From Adineta vaga (taxonomy: Eukaryota; Rotifera), in NCBI GenBank assembly GCA_021613535.1, contig CP075492.1:8122001-8186000 (forward strand): 64,000 bases of DNA, read 5' to 3'. The notes under the pieces are model-generated. The model did no database searches. It was given only the letters and a program-made list of their open reading frames with translations, and was not told where the DNA came from. Below are positions 25,414 through 40,400 of the stretch, one piece after another. Position 1 is the first letter of the stretch. Each line of letters begins with the position of its first letter. Both the position numbers and the translations under genes were made by a program.

Positions 25414-28400
25414 TCAAACATCTGCACTTCTCAGTCTGGAAAATTCCGCTCTCTGATCCATATAAATCTATAAACAAAACAATATATTCTTTATAAAACA
25501 ATCAGTTTTACATACCCTGTCAATTGCTGCTAACAATTCATCGATTTTCCTAGGAAAATGTTCGATTGGATCAAAGAATAATGAACGCATTCGACGATCT
25601 CGTTCAGCATAAACTTCCGATTGACTGCGCTTTCGCAAACCTAAAACAATCAATCATTTCCCTCTCTCTCTCTCTCTTTCTCTCTGTTCAATAAACACTT
25701 TTACCTGTATATTGTATAAACTTCTTCCACATAAATGATAAAATTATTTGATCTTCAATTCTTGTCTCTTTGGCTCGACGAAAACTATCATTGATAATCG
25801 AAAGAAACATACTCAAACAAACAAATACAACTACAAAAATAAATAATGTAAAACAAAATGGACCAAGAAATGCACCAGCTTCAATCAATTCAGTCGCATC
25901 AAATTTCATCAATGTAATTTCAAATAACATTTGTGCTGTACTTAACAAACTTGAACAGGATGAAAGTTTTGAAACAAATAAAAGATAAAATAAAGTCAAA
26001 TATGACATATATACAATTGAAAACATCAGAAAGAATTGAATTAATTCATTCGCAGCTATTCGAAGTGTTTCAGTAAATAATGATACACGATGATTAAAAC
26101 GAAAGAAATGAACAAATTTTATCATTCCAAAAAAACAACAATAACCAAGTAAATATGTTAAAATATCATTTACATATGCTGCAAGTTGTAAATTTATATA
26201 AACATAACCATTTGTCTTTTCAAATAAATTACTGACACGAGCACTTTCTCGAAAACGCCAAATATAAACTCCAACACTTGTCCACGAACAAACAATGATT
26301 CCTATTTGAATTATTGACCAAAATTGACGAAAATATCGAGTTTTCAATTGAATTACTGATTGAATCTCAACTTTCATGAAATAAATTATAAATAACATAC
26401 ACAATATTGTACAAACAATTTGTAATACTGATGTAAATGCTAAATACAAATATTCAAATTACATTCTCTTCTCTATTCAATTACAAACAATAATGAGAAA
26501 ATACTTACTATAGAAATTAATTGGATCAAAACGAGCTGATGGAAATACTCCACCTGTTAATAAGAATTCAGTTAATAATGTCACTGATGTTAATAATTTC
26601 ACATTTGGATTATATAAAGTCATTTGAATAAATACAGCTCTTGTCTTACTATCAATCCATTCTAATTGATGAAGTTGAGAAAGATTCTTTTTCATATCAG
26701 ATAAACTTCCACGAAATTCATAAACATAACCACCACCTCGATATGTTTCATGTTCACCAACATAAGCATACGTATCTAACTCATCACTTGAACGATATCG
26801 AAATGCTTTCATTATTGATGAACTATACTTTCCCCCACTCATCGTCACCATTGTTGTTTCATTTATCCATCCTGGTTCAAATGATCGTTTGTCTTCATTA
26901 AATATACTATAACTATGTTCACATCTCGTTATAAGACGTTGATCATCACATAATTCTGTTTTGATACGAAGTTGTCTCATCATTGCCCAACCAATCAATC
27001 GATTCGATTTATCATTCAAATATCCATTCAAATATCGTGCTGCATCACCATTGTACCATTGTTGTGCACGAAGATTATCAACAAAACTATTCTCTAACCA
27101 ATTCCAATATTGTTCAATTGTCAAAATCTAAAATTAACATTTTCAAATCATTACAGAATAAGAAAAGAAAAAGTCATCATCAACAAACCTTCGTATAATC
27201 AACACTACTTTGTCTTGTATTGAACAAATAACTACGAAGATGATTCACTTGATGAAAACTATTTGCTTCACGATTTCCATATGTGATCAAAAAGATCAAT
27301 GTTGCAAAGATGACATAGATGAGAAATTCATGAATTATTGACCACATTTGCATTTCTTTTAGACGTTGTTCACGTGCATCTCTGATCTCATTCTCATTCA
27401 GTCGTTTGGCACTTTTCATTGTTTGTGGATTAAATATACCATGATTCTAAACACAACATCAAGAACAACATCTCTCATTCATCCCTAATAACATACTTCA
27501 CTTCCATGAAGATCATTATCACCAGTATCATCGAATTCAATTCGATCATCATCAATGTATTCACTTGCTTCTTTGTCATTTGTCGAATTTCGACAAAACA
27601 GTGCAAAAAATACTGCTAAACACAAGATCTAAATCAAATCAAACATATATGTATGAACGAATGCAAATGACAAATGAGAGAGATAGGCTATGTACTTTGA
27701 TTGGTTGAGTAAGAAGAATCGATGAAAAGAATCCAGTGAGAACAGATGTTAACCATTGTTGAGTTTTGACATCACCAAATTCAATACCTCGTGCAATGAT
27801 GAAAAGAATCGAAATGGCAATGATCGCAAATGATAGACCATAGGCAATAAACAAACACCACCAAGGCAATGTTCTTGGTTGTTTCTTTCTTCGTGTTGAT
27901 TCAACACTTTCCGAACTACAATGAAAAACAAAAGTGAACAACTCTCACAGACGATAAATATAATATATATATACGAACAATGCTCGAGATGCGTTGATTT
28001 TATGTAATGCTTGACGTAATGGTGAAGTTTGTTGTCGAGATCGAATGCGACGAAAGAATTGAACAATAAAAAGACTTGGAATAAGTGTTAACAGTTCAAC
28101 CATGACTCCAATTCCAATCTAATCACATTAACAAATAACAATATGAACAACTATCACATTTCATCAAATGCACAAGCATTGATTTCCAACTGAATGTTGC
28201 TCTCTGTCTCTTTCACTCACTTCACTAATTATCTTACCTGTTGTGGTGTGATGTAAAGAGGACCGATGACTAAACCATTCGTTTGTGTTTGATTTGCTGA
28301 TTTGGCTTCATTTGATAAATCATAATACATGATATTGAGTAACATCGATACAAAAAATAAAACAAAACAGCAAGTACATCGTTGTACACGAGTAAATCGA

Positions 28401-31400
28401 TTCGATGGTGGACGAGAAAAGATCGAAAACCACAAATGACCATCAGATACACTATGATATGCTTTCTTCGATAATACATATGAAAACTCTTGTTTTTCCA
28501 TTTCACCAGCAACTGGTAATATTCGTTCGATCTATATTCAAATAGAATAAAACAATAATCACATTTTCTTTTTCAACTTACTCGTCCATCATCTTGTTCA
28601 ACTGCCAACCATTTTTGAGCAATAAAATAAAACTTTTCCATTGTTTCAAGATCACGAACAATGATATATTTCAAATACCATGATGCTGATGAACCTGCAC
28701 CTGAATTATCATGCCAAATTCGAATATAATTCAACAATCCCAATGATCTAAATATCATTTCATCAATTCTCTTCTTCACATTCATTTGTATTCGAACTTA
28801 CTTTGGTACTGCCATGACAAAAGCATCAATACCACCACGTTGAAAGATCTTTCGATGTGGATCAGCTAATGCACGAATCTCTGTTTGATCGTCATCACCT
28901 GACAACACAAAATGAACCTAATTAAAAAAGACAATAAACAATCTTTTTCCTCATCCATTCTTTTTCTCTCCGACAATCATTTACTTTTGATTCTGTACCA
29001 GCATTCGTTCGTTGACCAGTAAAAACAAGAATCTGATAATAATATTGATCAGATCTACGATTATCACCCAATGGTGTCACTCCCAACTACAAAACAAAAA
29101 GAAAACATTCATTTTCACTTCAACTACTTTACATATTTACTTTTTCAATATCTTTCTTGTCTTTGAAACGACCATAAATCATTAGAATGATATAAAGTAC
29201 CGATGTACAAATCATTGTCAAATACACAGTCTTATTTTTCATAAAATCAGCATTCGCAAATACATAACTCCAATTGATCGGTGCAGGTAAAACAATAAAT
29301 CCACCAGCAAATGTTGTCAAATGATTCGATAGACATTCAGTTTCATAATGATTCGTCAATGGTCCAACCTATTTATTATTTTATACAAAAAATAAATAAA
29401 TTAGATTCTCTTCAAATCAATAACAACACTATGACATCATCATCATCATACTTACAACTAATCCTTCTGATTTCCAATTATTATTCTCATCAAGATAATA
29501 ACAACCTGATGTATAAATACGTAATTCATAATTCGATGTAAAATTACATTCTATGTCTGTCACTGGTACACTACTATTATCTAATGTTTTATTATTCCAA
29601 CAATATTCATTCATTTCCAAAATACTCAATTCACGTATACCAAATATCAATGATTGATGATCTGATGTTTTTTCATTATCAATATAATATTTATACATCT
29701 TTTCATCATTTAACACTACAAAACAAAACAATAAATCAACACATCAAATTCATACAAATAACTTCATTACTCGAAGGACAAAACATTGTCCATCCATCAA
29801 TTGACTTGATTGAACTATTCAATTGTGGTGCTTGATCAAATTTATAAATAAATAAATAACCTAAACTTTCATTCAATGATCGAATTTCAAAATGAACGGA
29901 AATCGAAAGTGAACTTGTGATATTAATATAATGTAAATGAAATAATACATGATCAGATGTTGTTTTATTCACTGATGTAGTTACATTTTGAAGATACATT
30001 GATGAAATAATGATACTAGGATCACGAGGTATAATAACTTTGATTGGTGTACTGCGATTTGTTGAAAATGGAATTTCATTTCCATTATTATCCACAAATG
30101 TTAATGCAACTGATCTCGAAAGATTTGTATTAGAAAAATTACCATTCACAGCAAGTGGATCCATTTTGGACTAAACACAACAACAACAACAGAGCATCAA
30201 TTATCATCGCACATAAAAAACGAAAAGAAAGAAGAACTTACTCGAAGTGAAAATGAACTATGATGATCTGTTGTATTCAATGTGAACTGAGATGGAAGAT
30301 AAAATGAGGCAGATCCAACTTGTTTAATCGTTTTATTTGATAAAGATTCGATCGATATTGTTTCTAATGACATAAATGTTTGTGATGTATTCATGAGTAA
30401 ATTTTGACCAACATTCAAATGAATATTTAATGAAGATGTGACGAATGAAATGATTTGTGTTGATTGAACTTGAATTTCATTGGCTAATTTCTTTTGATAA
30501 TATAGATTTCGTCTTTGTTCAATTGAACTACTATCTGTACTATCGCTAGAACCTGCATTTTGAAATGGAGACAAAATGAAACAATCCATAATGGTAATTG
30601 CAAATAATCTTACTTATACTTGACCATTCCGATTCAATGTCAGTATCATAATCAGTTGAGATTGCATTGGCTCGTGACATATCCAAATCAAGTGAAAGTG
30701 TTCGTTCTTGTAATGGCCCATTGACACTCTAAAACGATCACAAATTCATCATATATTATCGTCATTTAAATCGAGTGGAAAGAAACACTTTCGATTTTCT
30801 TTTATACACAACGAACTAATCGAATTATGAATAGTGAATAAAGATATGTACTTCTCAACTATCAAAATATCTCTACTACCGTCAAGATGTTCGAAGCACA
30901 TTGAATTAGTTGATTCGCTGCCACTTCCACATCTTCATACGGGATCTTTTGAGCCATCGAATACAGTACAACAGCTAAATCATAACATCTATTAGATGCA
31001 ACTGTCTAAAATCATATGTGCCACATTCTTTCCTTTCATGTTTACAAATCATCTTACCAAAGCTGATCTTGTCAACTGATTTGTTGATTGAGTCATTTGT
31101 GCTAATGTCGACGCTTGAAGTTTAATACTATTCGATGTTGTGATTGCAAGATTTGTTACATATGATATCACATAATCTCTCATATTTGCTTGAGAATTCA
31201 CTTCTTTACTATATTCAGCTAATGCAGATGCATTCACTGATGATGATGTCACAGACTATTCAAATACACAGAAATCATCAAATCAAAACATATCTACTTT
31301 GACTTTGACTTACTCCATTGCCTCCTGAATTTGAGCTTCCCAATGATGATATGGATACACTTGCAGCTGGTACTCCATCTAAACGAACAAACAAAAAGCA

Positions 31401-34400
31401 AGTGACGAACATTGTTTGCATCTCTAATCATTGTATCCTAATATATATATATATATATTCAATGAGATTTACTTGATATTGCTTTTTCACTACTTTCACT
31501 TTCCATCTGATTGAGTTGTTGTGAAAGTGATGTAAGAACTTGTCCAACAACATTCTGATTTCCACTTGAAAGTAATTGTACCATTGGATTATTTGACAAT
31601 GCTGCATCCGATGAACTCATTTGTACATTACTCATCAAATCATTCATGCTAACACTATCAACAATCACTTGAACAGATGACATATTCACTTCTGTCACAC
31701 AATCAACAAGATCTCGAACATAAATAATCATATGTAATAATGATGTTTGTTCATCTCCAGCTGGTAACCGAACTTGAAATTGAGAAACAGATGAAAATGC
31801 AACCATTACTTTCTTTGATATATCACTTGTCCATACTACAATCATCATTTTATACAAACATACATACATACATTGATCATATTCACAAACTTCTCTACAT
31901 ACCATATAATGAATAATCTTTGACTCCATCTTCATCATACCAATTGGGACATGAAACAGTAAATGAACTTGTTGTTGTTCCATTCTTTGGATTCATCGTG
32001 CATGAACCATTCGAAGGCGATTGATTGATAACAAAATTCAATGCACTTGTACTTGATTCATTTGCAAATTGATAAACAACTTCGAATCGCCATAATCGAA
32101 TACTTGGATTATCAACAAATAAACGATATGATGCTGTAAAGTTACTTGTATTGCTTCCTAAAAAAACAAATGCATTTTCATTTTCATTCACACAAAACAA
32201 CAACAACAACATCTTTACCAAAAAACCAAATATTCTCATATGTAATCATTCGATCGAACAAAGTCCATTGAGTAGAATTCGAAGATGAATTACTATCACT
32301 TTTATAAATATTCCAATGAATATCGACAAGATTTTCACAAACTCCAACACAAAATGCAAACAATGCAACTTGTGTTGTTGGATTGACTAGTTGAAATTCA
32401 AGATTTGGTGAACATAATGTTGATATCACACAACTACAAGTACATGAAAACAGATCATCACATATATCTAACACTTAATCATTGAAATGACTTTACCCAA
32501 TAACAACCAATTTTGGAAGTGTATCTTCGATTGTCACAGTAACAAAGCCTGTGGCTTGAATCGAAGCATTCTTGCGATTTTCCATATAAACCATGAATTG
32601 ATACATTTGATTCGATTGAAGAGTACCAGACAGAAGTGTTAACGATGATTTTGGTGAAGAAGTCAAATTACCAAAGATTAAACCTGTTCCATTATCTTTA
32701 TTTCAATATAAAATGAAAATAGATAGAAATTCTCATCAATCTCTATTCACCATTCCTACCTGACCGATCCGACAAGCATGATGGATTCAATGGATCACTT
32801 TTCGAATTTTCAATTGTTAACAATCGTCCTTGACTATTTGGAAAATTATATGAACCATACCATCGACAATAATAGTCATATTTCCATTTCTAAACCAAAA
32901 TAAAACATCATTTCATGCAATAAATACTCCTACAAATTCCAATAAACAACAATCAATTCTTATCTACACGAATAACTGAGCATTGCCAAGCACAAATCTG
33001 CTCTTATCAATGATTGACTTACAAATGATCATCATTATCTACTAACATTCATTTCAGTATAAAAATGTTAATTTATGACGATAGATTTCTATGCATGATC
33101 AAAAGATGACTGTTACTTACACTTGCATCGAATGCATCTTCATCAGGATCAACTGAATACGATCCTGGATCAAGTTCAAGATCTTGTTCTTTACCACGTG
33201 TGATCATCGATGTTCCCAATGGAACAGGATTTGCTGTAATTCCTGATGGAGTTATCATGACATGAACTGAAGAAGATGATTTTGCACTTGGAAACTGTTT
33301 CATTGATACAGTTAAAGTCAGTTCATACATTCCATAAGCAAAAGTTCTTGATGGAGCATAGAATTCACTCAACGTTGTACGGATCTTGTCACTCAATCCA
33401 ATTCGATAGAGACATGAAGTCGAAGTACAATTCTTCACTGACCATTGTATCAGAGTTGTAAGTGATGCATTACAACGAAACTGAATTGTTGAACTGATGG
33501 AAAAATCTTGATTTCGTCGATATTGCAGTGGTGATGTCAAAGATGATCCACCAGGAATAAGTGTAATCGTCGGTGAATAACAAACTAATATTCAAATAAC
33601 AAACATATACAGTCATAGTTTATGTCTTGCTACTGTAATATAATAATGTCAGATATAGTTACCTTTGAACTCTTCTGTTGTTGTTACTGATGTTGTGGTT
33701 GACATTGGGTCATCTAAAAAGAATATATAGATATTTTCAGAGAGAGACACAATGAACAACTATTTCAAGATAAATGAAAGTGATTAACATACCGGTAGAC
33801 GTAATAGATGTAGTAGATGTTGCGGTGGATGTTGAAGTGGATGTAGTGGACGTGCTAGTAGACGTGCTGAATGAGGTGGTGGACGTGCTAGACGTGGTGG
33901 TGAATGTGCTGGTGGACGTGGCGATAGTAGTACTGGTGGACGTTGAAGTGGATGTACTGGATGTGGTGGAAGACGTCGTAGTGGACGTGCTAGACGAGAC
34001 GGTGGACGTACTGGACGTGGTGGTAGACGTCGTACTGGACGTGCTCGTGGACGTTGAAGTGGATGTTGAACTGGATGTGATAGTGAATGTACTGGACGTG
34101 GTGGTAGAAGTACTGGTGGACGTTGAAGTGGATGTAGTGGACGTGGTGGTAGACGTCGTAGTAGACGTGCTGAATGAGGTGGTGGACGTGCTAGACGAGA
34201 TGGTGGATGTACTGGATGTGGTGGAAGACGTCGTACTGGACGTGCTCGTGGACGTTGAAGTGGATGTTGAACTGGATGTGATAGTGAATGTACTGGACGT
34301 GGTGGTAGACGTCGTAGTAGACGTGCTGAATGAGGTGGTGGACGTGCTAGACGAGATGGTGGATGTACTGGATGTGGTGGAAGACGTCGTACTGGACGTG

Positions 34401-37400
34401 CTCGTGGACGTTGAAGTGGATGTTGAACTGGATGTGGTGGTAGACGTGCTAGTTGAGGTACTGGATTGTGTTGCACTTGTCATCAAACTCGTTTCTTGCA
34501 TATTATTTGTTCCAGTAGCTACTGTTGTTGGCACGCCAGATGTAAAAGGCATCATACTCGTTTGAATCGTCGTCGGTGAGCCTGCAAATAATTAAGTTTA
34601 GACAGGTATTTCTTCACTCTAACACAGAACTAGTTGCTCAATATCACTTATTATCTCTCTTTCAACAACTATGATATTCTCACTACTACTTCTTCCTCAC
34701 AACAATTACTTACTACAATTCGTTTTCTGAGCAGAAAACATTTGAATTCGACTATTATTTCGATCAGCAACATACATATTCCCATAACTATCAAATGCCA
34801 TACTTTGTGGAAATGACAATTGACTTGCACTTGAACCACTAATACCATTACAACCAACAATACATCGAAATCCATAAGGACCTGATCCAATGATTCGATG
34901 ATTATAACTATCCACAATAAATAAATAACCGCTTTTATCCATCACAACTCCACTAGGACAACGCAAAGTCATATCTCCGGATGATGAACCATTGCCAACA
35001 ACAGTCTCTGCACTCATTTGTCCTATTGCTGACATACGCTGAATTCGATCATTTCCACAGTCTGCAACATACAAGTTCATATTGCTATCCACATAGATTC
35101 CTTGAGGAAAACTAAGCATATTCGATGCTGATCCTGCACTTCCATTTCCTAATATCACCCATGGAATACTTGTACCATTATTCAGTGAAACTTGTACTAC
35201 TTGATGAATATCACGAAGTGAACAATACAAAGAATTATTACTATCAACAAATAAACCATAACAACTTCCGTTCACCTTCATTACAGTCGTTACAATTGAT
35301 GAATTAAATGAAAACTTATCTACTCGACCATTTGCATATCCATTATCAACATAAACATCACCAGCCAATGAAACAAAAGTACTGTATGGACGATTCAAAT
35401 TACCAGAGTTATTTCTTGTTGGTGTACTATCATACTGTGACCATATTAAAACAATGTTATTCGATTGACTTGCAACATAAACAGTATTGATTCCATCAAT
35501 GAAGATACCATAGGGTAATGAACCAATAGTAGTACTCGATGCAAATGTTGATGCATTGGCAAACCATGAAGCATCGAAACAAAAGTTTGGTTGATTGTAT
35601 GAAATACCTAGATGGACAAATGCATCAATTACCATTACAATAAAGTGTCTACATCAAAGAACGAATAGAAAACATCACTCACTACATGAATTGCTTGCTA
35701 AGAGAAACTTTTGAACTCGATAATTGACTTGATCAGCAACAAAGATATTTCCATAACTATCGAAACTGAATTCTCGTGGACTATTCAGTTGACTAGATGA
35801 TGAACCTGCAACTTTTGTACAACCAAACAAACATCGAAATCCATATGGACCTGATCCAATGAGTCGATTATTGTAGTTATCAGTTACAAATAAATATCCA
35901 TTACCATCAAATGCAATATCATTTGGACAGTCAAATGTAAAGGTACCTGGTGCACCATTACCAGCTATGGTAATAGCATTCATTTGTCCCAAAGGAAACA
36001 TTTGAATTCGATCATTACCACAATCTCCAACATATAAATTAAACTGATAGTCAACATAAATTCCACAAGGATAGTAAAGATCGCTTGCAGCTGAACTAGC
36101 ACCACCTGTACCAGCTGCTATTGTATTAGTTGTGTCATTATTAGACAACCATTTCTTTGCAACTCGATGACTGCCAGTCATTGAACAGTAGAGAGTATTA
36201 GTTGTGTCGACAAACAGATCATAACATTGTGCAGTAATTGTCATAGCCGATATACCACTCGTGGAACTTGGACCCCATTTGTCTACTCGACCGTAACTGA
36301 GACCATTATCAAGATAAATATCACCGGAAAGTGTTGCGAAAATACTTAATGATCCATCCATTCCACCAGTCAAATTTCTGTCAGGAAGAATACTTCCTTC
36401 TCTCCATACATATGATTGATCATTTAGCCAGCTAGGTATATAAACAGTATTATTAACATCAACGAAGACTCCATAAACATAAGTATTAAGTATTCGAGTG
36501 TCTGCAAAAGTAACACCATCAGTATACCAAGTGGCGGATGGACAAAACTTCGGCTGATTGAAAGAAAAAGCTAGAATGAAACAAATAAAACTTAATGAGA
36601 AGAAAAATCACTACCTTCATGTCATGTCATCAATGTTTAAACATAGTTTTCAACAAAGACTCAATTATAAGAAATCGTTCGTGAGATCAAAATCGACCAC
36701 TCATTCGCATCATCAATATCGCTCATTGAACAGTCGATATATTCACAACTATCTATCACCCTATTACTGAGTACATCATACTTACGATAAGTCGTATTTG
36801 GTTGTAGAATAAACTTTTGTATACGATAATTAATTCGATCAGCGACATAGATATTTCCATAGCTGTCAAAACTCATAGTTGATGGCAAATACAAACCACT
36901 TGATGTGCTACCAGCAGCGCCTGTACATCCAACTAAACAACGAAAACCATTCGATCCTGATCCAACAATACGATGATTACTACTATCCAAAATGAACAAA
37001 TATCCATCACCGTCCAGCATCACATCACTAGGACAACTGAGTGAAATGGTCCCTGCGGCTGATGCACCTGCTATTGTAGTTGCAACTAATTGCCCTGATT
37101 GAAAGAGTTGAACGCGATTATTGCCACAATCAGCAACATACAGATTGAGAGAAGTGTCTACAAAAATCCCACGAGGCAAATAAAGCTTATTAGCAGTTGA
37201 ACCAGAACAGTATGTTCCAGCACCGATAGTCCACATCGTAGAATTGTTATTTAACGATGTCATTGCAACTTGATGATAATCATACAATGAACAATAAAGA
37301 TTGTTGCTGACATCAATAAAAATATCATAACATATATATTTAACAGACATGACTGATGTTCGTATTGTTCCATTTGATGTATATTTATCAACACGCTTAT

Positions 37401-40400
37401 ATGAATATCCATTATCAATATAAATATCACCTGTTACTGTAGCAAAAATACTATATGTATAGCCCACATCAGTTGTTATAGTACGACTAGGTGTAGTGCT
37501 TCCTTCGAGCCAAATTTGAATCTTGTTATCACCTCTATTTGCAACGTAGACAGTATTGTTTTTATCGACAAAAATACCAAAGGGTTCGACGCCCACTGTT
37601 GTACTCGTAGCGAATGTAATTGCATTTCCACTCCATATTGCATATGGACTAAATTTTGGTTGATTGTATGAAATAACTATAACAAAATCACATTATATTT
37701 GGTTTTCATCGGGAGTTTTTTGACAACTGTGAAATTCTTCTACCTCAAAGTTACTCATATAAGTCCTGTTGCGACGAAAACTGCATCATCATGATGCATA
37801 TCATCGTTCTTTTATAAATAATCGAAATCAACAAAAGAGGAAATAGAAAAATACATGCATGTGTATGATTTATGTTGTCTCTTTCGACGACGAAATGAGT
37901 AGTGAATCTGATGAGAAACTTGCAATATCAATCTTTTTGTCCTTGTCATCTCTAATAGTAGAATAGATGATATAGATCATATAGTATCAGTGTTTGTCAT
38001 AAGCTTTCTTACAAACGATGATCTATCATGTCAACTGAAACGGTAGTCTTATTATTCGTAATCTCGCATGTATCATATTGTTAACGTAGCAGCTCTCGGA
38101 ATTCTATCTTTTTCTCTCTCTCTCTCTATCTACCTTGTTATCTTTGTTTTCTATTCTTCTATACATATATATATATATGTGTGTTCTTGTATGAAGAGGT
38201 TAGTTAGGTTTTTATTTTATATAAATAAACATCGTCAGCTCGAATACGAGCTAACATATTGGTGCCGTGACCGGTCTTTTTCTATTTTTTTCCATCGAAA
38301 AAGAATCAAGTACCAGGTCTTTATAAACTCATCCTTCATCAGGAAAGAGTGATTATTATTTCATCCGTGACGGAAAGAGAGTCAGGTGAATTCATCAATC
38401 AAAATTATTAATTATAATTACTGAAATTATTCAGTCGAAGAAGGTATAGTATTCTTCACATATACGATTCGCTTTCATTCTTTGAAAATATCTATACGAA
38501 CACGGCTGACGGCATTCGAAGAAGAACAAAGAGAATAAGTGCAAACCTTTATCCATACGAAATAATAACGTAATCATCAAAACAAACACGTCGGCAAAAC
38601 ACACGAAAAATTTGTCTATACACAACATGACGAAAGACACCGCATTAAACAATACCTCGACGAACGAAACGCACTCGGACGATACGATGACGAAAAACAC
38701 CTCGATGCTGATGGGAGCAACGAAAAATACCTCGACCGATGTGAACCCGATGGAACTTCGACAATTACATTCCAGTCAACAGGAAGCCATGAAGAAAATT
38801 AATGAGTATTCGGGAGAATCTAATGAATTGGATATTGATGAATGGTTATATGATCTAACTAATTTATTCTCGCTAATGCAATTACAAGATGAAACAAAAA
38901 TATTGTTGACGATGGGAAAATTAACCGGATCAGCATTACGATGGTATCAAGGAAATTTAACATCATTTGGTGATTGGAAGGAAGCAGAAGAAGCATTACG
39001 AGATCGATTCAAAACATTCACGTCAGATGGTCAATTAGTACAAGAATTCTTCCAGCTTCGACAAGAAGAAGATCAATCAACTACAGCATTTTACGATATG
39101 GTTATGCGCAAATATCGAAAAGCAAGTGGATTAGTTACTGAAAAACAAATCATTACGGTACTACAAGCAGGTGTGAAACATTCATTGAAGGAACAATTAA
39201 TTCGAAATGAAGTTAATATCTCGAAACCCGAAGAATGGCTGCTGATGGCAAGGGAAGAAGAACATATACAACGACGAATTCAACAACGCAATACACCACC
39301 ACGAGCAGCAACACAAATACCATATTTCGAATCAACATTACCGACGGCAACAATTCAACAATCATCATCGCATCGCCGATACGCACAACAACATGCCGGT
39401 GGAAATCAACAGGAATATCAACCATATGAACGACGTTCAAGTACAGTACGACAACAACCAAATAATCGACGGAATACGACTCAACGGTCGAAACCATGTT
39501 TAATCTGCAATCGAACGAACCATTCGACGATGCAATGCTTCTATAAGAAGGAAGATGGTTGCTTTAGATGTGGACAGTCAAATCATCGAATACGTGATTG
39601 TCCGCAACGTTATTTTTTCGAGTAAAGGGATCGGTTGATGGCGACGATCCTTGTGGACTTCAAAAGTCATCATCATCGACAACAACATCAACATCATCAC
39701 TTACAACAACAACTGAAACATACAATCCAATCTTTGTCAAAATCTTATGCAATAATACTCCACAAGAAGCACTAATCGATACAGGATCGGCCATCACAAT
39801 AATTCACAAACGTCTATTGAACAAGATCCCGCACAAACAATTTATACCACGACTAAAGAATCATCTATCAGCCAGTTGCTCAGCAGTGAACATTATCGGC
39901 GAAGTAACATTATTCATCAATATCGAAGGAATTACGACTCAAGTGACTGCTGATGTAGCAACAAATCTCGTTACAAATTTAATACTTGGTAGTGATTGGA
40001 TTCAAACAAACAATGTATACATATTAACTCCCGAAAAGCGAATTATGATGAAAAAACGAGGTAGAGAAGTATCAACTCCTTTTATAAAACCACCAATTTT
40101 GAACTATCCAGCAACACTTGTTAATTATATTACACTTTCTCCTTTTTCAGAACACATTATAGAAGCTCAACTGCAACAAGAAAAGATAGTCGATGCATTA
40201 TTTGAACCAAATCCTCATTTACAACGTAAAGCATTATTTATGGCATGTACATTACTTAACATCAACGACGGAAAAGCAACGATCAGTATCATAAATGCAA
40301 CGAATCGACGACAAACACTTTCGGAAGGCACACGGATTGGTATGGTGACACAGATGGCAAATTCGGTTAATCTTATAGTACCATCGAACCATCCCGATGA

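Noticed and set aside
33774-34565. Open frame of 263 codons on the plus strand, rich in Asp and Val, and a Pro/Arg/Leu-rich frame on the minus strand
   Set aside because: Both are other-frame readings of the Ser/Thr-coding minisatellite of the polycystin-like gene.
38068-38352. Open frames across the LTRs (also 46001-46261)
   Set aside because: Both arise from the same LTR sequence and end shortly after it; an LTR is not expected to encode this protein.
39598-39640. An independent pol start codon
   Set aside because: No ATG in the pol frame before the protease region is well placed, and the slippery heptamer with hairpin explains expression.
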